DNA of 64,000 nt from Pseudohongiella nitratireducens (GTDB lineage: Bacteria; Pseudomonadota; Gammaproteobacteria; Pseudomonadales; Pseudohongiellaceae), in contig NZ_LWHM01000033.1 of the NCBI RefSeq assembly GCF_001642735.1, positions 124,001 through 188,000 of the forward strand. Reading direction: 5' to 3'. Below the pieces are notes generated by a model, which searched no databases, was not told the origin of the DNA, and saw only the letters and a list, made by a program, of their open reading frames with translations. Positions 57,804 to 64,000 of the stretch are shown one piece after another. Made by a program: the position numbers and the translations under genes. Positions within the stretch are counted from its first letter, which is position 1. Each line of letters begins with the position of its first letter.

Positions 57804-58642
57804 TGGCGAAGTGTGATATGAAATGGGTTGCTTCGTTGGTTTTGGCAGTTGTCATGACGCTGCTGGCATCGGTGTCGGTAGCACAGCAACAGGATGCGGC
57901 CGCCCAGCAAGCGGCTGCCAGCGAAGAAAACGAGTCTTTACTGGCAGGTACATTGTCCCAGCTACAGGGTGTACCGGCCTTGACAGTCTCTGCCACAGAA
58001 GATGGCGGACAGCAGTACTCGGTGACATTGCAGATTCTGTTTATCATGACCGCGCTCACACTGCTGCCAGCGCTGGCCATGATGATGACTTCCTTCACGC
58101 GTATCATTGTCGTGTTCGCTATTCTCCGGCAGGCACTGGGGTTGCAACAAACGCCATCGAATCAGATTCTGCTGGGTCTGGCATTGTTTTTATCAGTGTT
58201 TATCATGTCGCCTGTTTTTCAGCGTGTGAATGAAGAGGCATTGCAACCCTACCTGGCAGAGTCGATATCTGCGGATCAGGCGCTGGCCGCTGCCGAAACT
58301 CCTTTTCGCGAGTTCATGACAGCCCAGACCCGGGAATCTGACCTGGCACTATTTCTTGACCTGGCGCAAATTGAGAACCTCAACAGTGTTGATGAAGTGC
58401 CGATGACGGTGCTGATTCCGGCTTTTGTCACGAGTGAGCTGAAAACGGCATTTCAGATTGGTTTTCTGCTATTTATCCCGTTTCTGGTTATCGATCTGGT
58501 GGTCGCCAGTGTTCTGATGGCAATGGGTATGATGATGCTGTCGCCGATTATTATCTCTCTGCCATTTAAAATTATGCTGTTTGTACTGGTTGATGGCTGG
58601 GCCATGGTGATCGGTACGCTGGCGGCGAGTTTCGGAGGGTAG
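57800..58642 (+). CDS. fliP: flagellar export gate protein FliP
   Basis: The product has 280 residues. A cleavable signal (ending VSVAQQ) and a Gln/Ala-rich segment are followed by membrane helices holding [21 protein letters not shown] and the end [15 protein letters not shown]. It forms the core of the export gate with FliQ and FliR. Confidence 0.95.
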   Translation: MMAKCDMKWVASLVLAVVMTLLASVSVAQQQDAAAQQAAASEENESLLAGTLSQLQGVPALTVSATEDGGQQYSVTLQILFIMTALTLLPALAMMMTSFTRIIVVFAILRQALGLQQTPSNQILLGLALFLSVFIMSPVFQRVNEEALQPYLAESISADQALAAAETPFREFMTAQTRESDLALFLDLAQIENLNSVDEVPMTVLIPAFVTSELKTAFQIGFLLFIPFLVIDLVVASVLMAMGMMMLSPIIISLPFKIMLFVLVDGWAMVIGTLAASFGG

Positions 58643-58645
58643 ACA

Positions 58646-58915
58646 ATGACACCTGATATGGCAGTACAAGTCTGGCGTGATGCCATGTGGCTGATTGTGT
58701 TGCTGGTTACCGTGATTGTGACTCCCAGCCTGGTTGTCGGTCTGATTATCAGCACCTTTCAGGCAGCAACCCAGATTAATGAGCAGACATTGAGCTTTCT
58801 GCCTCGTTTGCTGACGACGTTGATCATGATCATTATTACCGGCCCCTGGTTATTGCGGCGTATCCTTGAACATTTCGAGCAGTTGGTGACAAGTATCCCC
58901 GTGTTGTTGGGTTAG
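58646..58915 (+). CDS. fliQ: flagellar export gate protein FliQ
   Basis: The 89-residue protein has two membrane helices and the family segment GLIISTFQAATQINEQTLSF. It is part of the FliPQR gate and starts three bases after fliP. Confidence 0.95.
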   Translation: MTPDMAVQVWRDAMWLIVLLVTVIVTPSLVVGLIISTFQAATQINEQTLSFLPRLLTTLIMIIITGPWLLRRILEHFEQLVTSIPVLLG

Positions 58916-58917
58916 CA

Positions 58918-59688
58918 ATGAACCTGTTAGCGGATGAGATATTTATCTGGGTCAGCCAGTGGATGCTACCCTTTATCAGGGTAGGCAGCTTTATGATGAT
59001 GGCACCGGTATTCGGTTCTGATTTCGTACCGATTCGGGTCAGGTTAATATTGGCACTGGCTATCAGTTTATTCGTAGCTCCGCTATTACCACCCGCTCCA
59101 CCGATGGATGCACTCTCTGCCAGCATGATTGTTATTGTGCTGCAACAGGTTCTGATTGGCATTTTGATGGGCTTTTTCCTGCAGATGGTATTTCAGGTTT
59201 TCGTGTTGCTGGGTCAGATGATTGCCATGCAAATGGGGTTGGGTTTTGCCTCAATGATGGATCCGGCCAACGGCGTCAATGTCCCCATTCTCAGTACGTT
59301 CTATCTTATGTTTGTTACGTTGCTGTTTCTCACCCTTGATGGGCACCTGATAATGATTGATGTCCTGGTTCAGAGTTTTACCCGCTACCCGGTCAGTGAT
59401 CCCTGGTTTGACGGAAGTCTGATCCTGGAAGTGATCAGTACCATGTCCTGGTTATTCGCGAGTGCCATGGGTATGGCGTTGCCCGCCGTGACAGCACTGC
59501 TGATGAGTAACCTGGCATTTGGCATTATGACGCGTGCTGCCCCGCAAATGAATGTCTTCGCGCTGGGGTTCCCGGTGGCGCTGATGTTTGGCTTATTTTT
59601 AATCTGGTTGATGTTTACGCTGACCGCTGAGTTTGCAGAAGGGCTGTTTCTGGAAGCATTCATGCGTATGAGATCTGTATTCAATTAA
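58918..59688 (+). CDS. fliR: flagellar export gate protein FliR
   Basis: The product has 256 residues and about six hydrophobic segments. APVFGSDFVPIRVRL and QMGLGFASMMDP are the conserved FliR blocks. It completes the FliPQR gate and contacts FlhB. It starts two bases after fliQ. Confidence 0.94.
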   Translation: MNLLADEIFIWVSQWMLPFIRVGSFMMMAPVFGSDFVPIRVRLILALAISLFVAPLLPPAPPMDALSASMIVIVLQQVLIGILMGFFLQMVFQVFVLLGQMIAMQMGLGFASMMDPANGVNVPILSTFYLMFVTLLFLTLDGHLIMIDVLVQSFTRYPVSDPWFDGSLILEVISTMSWLFASAMGMALPAVTALLMSNLAFGIMTRAAPQMNVFALGFPVALMFGLFLIWLMFTLTAEFAEGLFLEAFMRMRSVFN

Positions 59689-59697
59689 GGCAATAGC

Positions 59698-60861
59698 ATG
59701 GCAGAAGATCAGGATTCGTCCGCTGACAAGTCACAGGAACCCACCCCCCGGCGCATAGAAAAGGCGCGGGAAGAGGGGGATATCGTCCGTTCCCGTGAGC
59801 TGAATACGATGGCTATCCTGATTGCCGGTAGTGCCGCGATCTGGATGTTCGGCAATTACATGGTTGGCGCCATGTCGGGAATAGCAAGACAGACCTTTGA
59901 TCTGGACCGACACCAGGTTTTTGACACAGCGTATCTTTTTCAGATGTTGCAGACTTCTGTCATGGGCGGGATGAAATTACTGCTACCCGTGTTTGCTGTC
60001 CTATTGGTAGCCGCCTTGGTAGCTCCTATTGGTCTGGGTGGCTGGAATTTCAGTACCAAAGCACTGGCACCTAAAGCCAGTCGGCTTAGCCCGTTGTCAG
60101 GTCTGAAGCGTATGTTTGGTGCCAAGTCATTAATGGAACTCTTTAAGGCGATCGCAAAAGTGCTGGTTGTCGCCTCGATGGCGTTGCTGATCTTTTATTT
60201 AACCATGGACAGGTTGATGGCTATCGCCGGGCTTGATGTGACGGCTGCGATGTCTCAGTCAGTTCAGATTCTCATGATGGCTATTCTGGTCATGTCAGCA
60301 GCGACTGTGATCATCGCAGTGGTCGATATTCCTTTTCAGATTCACAGTTACCGTGAAAAACTCAAGATGACCCATCAGCAGGTCAAAGACGAAATGAAAG
60401 ACACGGAAGGGCGTCCTGAAGTTAAGCAGCGCGTTCGTCAACTCCAGTATCAGATGACACAGAACCGGATGATGTCCGAGTTACCCCAGGCTGATGTGGT
60501 TGTGACAAACCCGCAACACTATGCAGTGGCATTGCGGTATGACCGTGAAGGCCAGGGTGGGGCGCCGGTATTGATTGCCAAGGGTGTCGATATGATGGCA
60601 ATGAAAATTCGTGAAGTTGCTAACAAGCATGAAATACCGGTAGTCGAGTCTCCCATGCTGGCTCGTGCTATTTATTACCATACCCAACTTAAGCAGGAAA
60701 TTCCCGAAGGCCTTTTCAAGGCTGTTGCCCAGGTGCTTGCTTATGTCTTCCAGCTCAAGGCTTTCCGTCGCGGTAATGCGCGACGTCCATATCTGCCGAA
60801 GCAATTGCCGATTCCTGAAGAATTGCAACATCAGGGACGCTACCAGGAAACGACTGAATAA
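59698..60861 (+). CDS. flhB: flagellar export switch protein FlhB
   Basis: The product has 387 residues. A polar N-terminus (SQEPTPRRIEKAREEGDI) and four membrane helices are followed by a cytoplasmic domain. The self-cleavage site reads NPQH (N271-P272-Q273-H274) in VVTNPQHYAVAL, where NPTH is usual. The rest of the FlhBc domain is normal (ESPMLARAIYY). It switches export from hook to filament proteins. It closes the fliL operon. Confidence 0.95.
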   Translation: MAEDQDSSADKSQEPTPRRIEKAREEGDIVRSRELNTMAILIAGSAAIWMFGNYMVGAMSGIARQTFDLDRHQVFDTAYLFQMLQTSVMGGMKLLLPVFAVLLVAALVAPIGLGGWNFSTKALAPKASRLSPLSGLKRMFGAKSLMELFKAIAKVLVVASMALLIFYLTMDRLMAIAGLDVTAAMSQSVQILMMAILVMSAATVIIAVVDIPFQIHSYREKLKMTHQQVKDEMKDTEGRPEVKQRVRQLQYQMTQNRMMSELPQADVVVTNPQHYAVALRYDREGQGGAPVLIAKGVDMMAMKIREVANKHEIPVVESPMLARAIYYHTQLKQEIPEGLFKAVAQVLAYVFQLKAFRRGNARRPYLPKQLPIPEELQHQGRYQETTE

Positions 60862-61088
60862 AATTGCCGTCGAAACCCTTTTTGTGCACGACTTTTGCAA
60901 GTACTTGGTTGAGGTTATTGGCACGCATCGATGTGATTATTCTATCTAGCTGAATTAAAAGAATATTTGTTTTTGAGTGTCAATTTTACCAACCGGCCAG
61001 ACGCAGTAAGTGTCAATTATTTGAAAGTATTTGCAAGTAGCGACTGAACAATGACAGTGAGCAGCACAATAAATACAGGAACCCGGGC
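60862..61088 (+). promoter_or_regulatory. flhA control region with sigma-54-like element and repeated motif
   Basis: GTGCACGACTTTTGCA (60884-60899) matches sigma-54 except for two bases at the -24 end. AGTGTCAATT occurs at 60976-60985 and 61009-61018, 33 bases apart. GTCAATTATTTGAA (61012-61025) is FleQ-box-like. If the promoter is right, these sites lie in the leader. Confidence 0.5.
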
Positions 61089-63227
61089 GTGAGTGCAGGT
61101 AACTCATTAAATCGTCAGGAAGTACTGGCAGGGGCTCGTAACCTCGCTCAGGGCAATCTCGGTATCCCGGTATTATTGCTGGTAATCCTGGCAATGATGA
61201 CGCTGCCACTACCGCCGTTCCTGCTGGATGTACTGTTTACTTTTAACATCACTATCGCACTGGTGGTGTTGTGTGTGGCTGTCTATGCCATGCGACCCCT
61301 CGACTTTGCAGTGTTCCCAACGATTTTGCTGGTTTCAACCTTGCTCCGGCTGGCCCTGAATGTGGCTTCTACTCGGGTGGTACTGTTGAGTGGCCATGAA
61401 GGCGGGGCGGCAGCTGGCCGGGTGATCGAGTCTTTTGGTGAGGTTGTGATTGGCGGTAACTATGCCGTGGGCCTGATTGTCTTTCTGATTCTTATCATCA
61501 TCAACTTTGTGGTGGTCACCAAAGGTGCCGGACGTATTGCCGAGGTGAGCGCACGATTCACCCTGGATGCGATGCCAGGTAAACAGATGGCAGTGGATGC
61601 CGATCTGAATGCTGGTTTGATAGACCAGGAACAGGCGCGCACGCGACGACTGGATATCACCCAGGAAGCTGATTTTTACGGGGCGATGGACGGTGCCAGT
61701 AAATTTGTCAAAGGTGATGCCATTGCCGGCATTCTTATTCTGGTCATTAACATTGCCGGTGGCTTGGCAATTGGCATGCTGCAGCATGGGCTGGATTTTT
61801 CGACGGCTGCTGAGCGCTATGCTTTGCTGACCATTGGTGATGGCCTGGTCGCCCAGATTCCGGCACTTGTGCTGTCTACCTCTGCCGCCATCATGGTCAC
61901 TCGCAACAACAGTTCAGAAATGATGGGCACCCAGGTGCTGGGACAGATGTTTGCCACGCCGCGCTCACTGGGTGTGGCAGCGGGCATATTGTTTGTTATG
62001 GGTATCGTGCCCGGGATGCCGCATTTTGCATTTCTGGCGCTTGCCTTTGCTGCAGCCAGTGGTGCCGGGGCAATTTACTGGCAGCAACGAAAGAAGCTGG
62101 AAGCCCCAGCTGAAGAGGCTGCCGAAAATGACAATAAAGCGCCTGCCGATGCAGAAGGTCAGGAAGCTGCAGAACTGGGTTGGAATGATGTCAGCCCGGT
62201 CGATATTGTTGGGCTGGAAGTCGGCTATCGATTGATACCACTGGTGGATAAATCACAGGGCGGCCCGCTGCTTGCCAGAATCAAAGGGGTCAGGAAGAAG
62301 TTATCGCAGGAGTTGGGATTTCTTGTTCCCTCGGTTCATATCAGAGACAACCTGGACCTTCAGCCCAACGCCTATCGAATCAATTTGATGGGTGTCAACA
62401 TCGGTGGTGCTGAGATATACCCTGAACGTGAAATGGCCATTAATCCAGGTCAGGTATATGGCAAAGCCCAGGGTATTGAAGCAAAAGACCCGGCCTTCGG
62501 CCTGGATGCAGTGTGGATAGAGCCAGAACAGCGGGAACAGGTACAGACCCTGGGTTATACGGTGGTTGATGCCAGCACAGTGGTAGCAACACATATGAAC
62601 TCGGTGTTACAGCAGCATGCTCATGAATTGCTGGGCCATGATGAGGTTCACGAACTGCTGAACATGTTGAGCAAATCCTCAGAAAAACTGGCCGAAGAGT
62701 TACCTTCCCTGATTAATCTCAATCAACTGCGGCGCGTGTTGCAGAACCTGCTTCAGGAAGGCATTCCCGTCAAAGATATGCGCACTATCGGTGAGTCGCT
62801 GGCAGTGGCTGCCGGACGCACCTCTGACCCTGTGGCATTGACCTCGGCGGTCCGGGTTGCCTTGTCGCGTGTGATTGTTCAGGGAATATTTGGTGATAAC
62901 ACGCAAATGCCGGTGATGACACTGGAATCATCCCTGGAACAAATATTGCTTAAAGCAGTGCAGCAGTCTGCTCAGCAAAACGACGGCATGATCGATGACA
63001 GCGTGGTTATTGAGCCAGGCATTGCTGAAAAGTTACAGCAATCTCTTGTTCAGGCAGCACAGCGGCAGGAACTTGCCGGAAATCCGGCAGTGTTGCTGGT
63101 TAGTGCCGCATTACGGCCGCTGCTGAGCCGTTTTGTGAGATATACCGTTTCGGGCGTCAAGGTTTTGTCATTCCAGGAAATCCCGGACAACAAACAGATT
63201 ACGATCGTGGCGACTATTGGCCAGTGA
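61089..63227 (+). CDS. flhA: flagellar export apparatus protein FlhA
   Basis: The product has 712 residues. Eight membrane helices occupy the first 330 residues, with the conserved cytoplasmic loop ARFTLDAMPGKQMAVDADL. An acidic linker (about 335-365) leads to the ring-forming C-terminal domain. It forms the nonameric export ring that receives substrates. The start is GTG 61089, with AGGAA upstream. Confidence 0.95.
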   Translation: MSAGNSLNRQEVLAGARNLAQGNLGIPVLLLVILAMMTLPLPPFLLDVLFTFNITIALVVLCVAVYAMRPLDFAVFPTILLVSTLLRLALNVASTRVVLLSGHEGGAAAGRVIESFGEVVIGGNYAVGLIVFLILIIINFVVVTKGAGRIAEVSARFTLDAMPGKQMAVDADLNAGLIDQEQARTRRLDITQEADFYGAMDGASKFVKGDAIAGILILVINIAGGLAIGMLQHGLDFSTAAERYALLTIGDGLVAQIPALVLSTSAAIMVTRNNSSEMMGTQVLGQMFATPRSLGVAAGILFVMGIVPGMPHFAFLALAFAAASGAGAIYWQQRKKLEAPAEEAAENDNKAPADAEGQEAAELGWNDVSPVDIVGLEVGYRLIPLVDKSQGGPLLARIKGVRKKLSQELGFLVPSVHIRDNLDLQPNAYRINLMGVNIGGAEIYPEREMAINPGQVYGKAQGIEAKDPAFGLDAVWIEPEQREQVQTLGYTVVDASTVVATHMNSVLQQHAHELLGHDEVHELLNMLSKSSEKLAEELPSLINLNQLRRVLQNLLQEGIPVKDMRTIGESLAVAAGRTSDPVALTSAVRVALSRVIVQGIFGDNTQMPVMTLESSLEQILLKAVQQSAQQNDGMIDDSVVIEPGIAEKLQQSLVQAAQRQELAGNPAVLLVSAALRPLLSRFVRYTVSGVKVLSFQEIPDNKQITIVATIGQ

Positions 63228-63268
63228 ATAGTGGCTGACTGAAAGATAATGAGGCGAATGAGGTGACT

Positions 63269-64000
63269 ATGCAGGTTAGGAAATTTACAGCACGCGACAT
63301 GAGGCAGGTGTTAAAGCTTGTCCGTGAAAGCCTGGGTGAAGATGCTGCCATCCTTTCCAGCCGAAGTCTGGCAGAGGGAGGCGTCGAGGTGGTTGCAACA
63401 CGCGCTGAAAAACCAACGCCGCCGTCAGGCCAGGGAAGCAGCAATCCATCCAATGTCAGTCAGGCTGAATTTGGCGCCATGCGTTCCGAGTTGAACAGTA
63501 TTCGCAGCCTGTTACAGCAACGTTTAAATGGTATGGCCTGGGAGCAGTTTGAGCGTCAGACACCGGCTCAGGCTACGGTCTGGGAGCGCTTTTCCACCAT
63601 GGGGCTGCCAGCTCCTGTTATTCGCCAGTTGATGTCACAGATCAAGGGCAGTGGCAGTGCTGAAAAAGTGTCGGATTTATGGCGCAAGGCACTGACCGCT
63701 ATGGTTAAAAGTTTACCGGCTCTGGGTTTTGATCCCATTGTTAATGGTGGTGTATACGCCTTCCTGGGCCCGACTGGCGCGGGTAAAACAACCACTATTG
63801 CCAAGCTTGCAACTCAGTATGTGCTGGCTCATGGGCCTGATGAAGTGGCACTGGTCACCACAGACAGCTTCCGTCTGGCATCCCATGAGCAATTACGTGC
63901 ACTGGCCCGGATTCTTGGCGTCACCGTCCGGATTGTTGATAATCACCATTCGTTGTCTGAAACCCTGGCTTCACTGGAACACAAATCGTTGGTGTTGATT
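63269..64000 (+). CDS. flhF: polar-flagellum GTPase FlhF, 5' part
   Basis: The first 244 residues are in the window, and the frame is open at the end. The conserved start is MQVRKFTARDMRQVLKLVRE. A short linker (about 45-90) leads to the SRP-type NG domain, with G1 GPTGAGKT at 167-174 and G2 TTDSFRLASHEQL. FlhF sets polar placement of the flagellum. The basic domain before NG seems shorter than in Pseudomonas. fleN and fliA would be expected beyond the window. Confidence 0.94.
   Translation, partial: MQVRKFTARDMRQVLKLVRESLGEDAAILSSRSLAEGGVEVVATRAEKPTPPSGQGSSNPSNVSQAEFGAMRSELNSIRSLLQQRLNGMAWEQFERQTPAQATVWERFSTMGLPAPVIRQLMSQIKGSGSAEKVSDLWRKALTAMVKSLPALGFDPIVNGGVYAFLGPTGAGKTTTIAKLATQYVLAHGPDEVALVTTDSFRLASHEQLRALARILGVTVRIVDNHHSLSETLASLEHKSLVLI

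Noticed and set aside
60919-60934. TGGCACGCATCGATGT as the flhA sigma-54 promoter
   Set aside because: The -24 part is perfect, but the -12 has TG instead of GC; the 60884 element has the better -12.

Overview
This window is ordinary, gene-dense chromosome from a motile gammaproteobacterium. Three gene neighbourhoods are of Pseudomonas type: rnt-pyrC-motY-argG, nth-rnfB-metG, and fleSR-fliEFGHIJ...flhBAF. PQQ enzymes and a MotY stator protein suggest a free-living, probably aquatic member of the Pseudomonadales/Oceanospirillales/Cellvibrionales grouping. That placement is inference, and I do not name a genus. I saw no rRNA, tRNA, CRISPR array, insertion sequence or prophage.

Layout. 1-8.6 kb: the 3' end of a FabH-like ketoacyl synthase, a frameshifted outer-membrane barrel gene, an MFS/nucleotide-transporter-like protein, CorA, two neighbouring periplasmic quinohaemoproteins (one PVA-dehydrogenase-like, one alcohol-dehydrogenase-like lipoprotein), and Ogt. 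8.6-13.4 kb: a diguanylate cyclase translationally coupled to a response regulator with a CheC/CheX-like output domain, then a MATE exporter and XdhC. 13.5-24.4 kb: housekeeping genes (ppa, pyrB, sbcB, an acyltransferase, a DUF349 protein, dinG, a cyclophilin, a MobA-like nucleotidyltransferase). 24.5-29.1 kb: nrdAB with a regulatory region holding NrdR-like boxes and a consensus DnaA box. 29.1-43.4 kb: a GGDEF-EAL protein, argF, grxD, rnt, pyrC, motY, argG, a cluster of inverted and direct repeats, a glycosyltransferase whose C-terminus lies in one repeat, nth, an orphan rnfB, rubredoxin, metG and a Deg-type protease. 43.4-64 kb: dcd, then a continuous polar-flagellum block fleS-fleR-fliE-fliF-fliG-fliH-fliI-fliJ-fliK-fliL-fliM-fliN-fliO-fliP-fliQ-fliR-flhB-flhA-flhF (cut by the window end).

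The clearest non-coding signal is a layered flagellar control system that can be read directly. There are four clean sigma-54 elements (before fleS, fliF, fliK and fliL), each with GG and GC separated by 10 bases, and a weaker fifth before flhA. FleQ-box-like palindromes and a recurring AGTGTCAATT decamer lie near several of them. A near-consensus sigma-28 promoter precedes motY, 10 kb from the cluster. Other second-look items are an NPQH (not NPTH) cleavage motif in FlhB, a roughly 105-residue low-complexity N-terminal insertion in NrdB, a possible leaderless sbcB transcript, and a structured leader with a 12-codon ORF upstream of the MATE gene. I did not find a wholly new multi-gene system.
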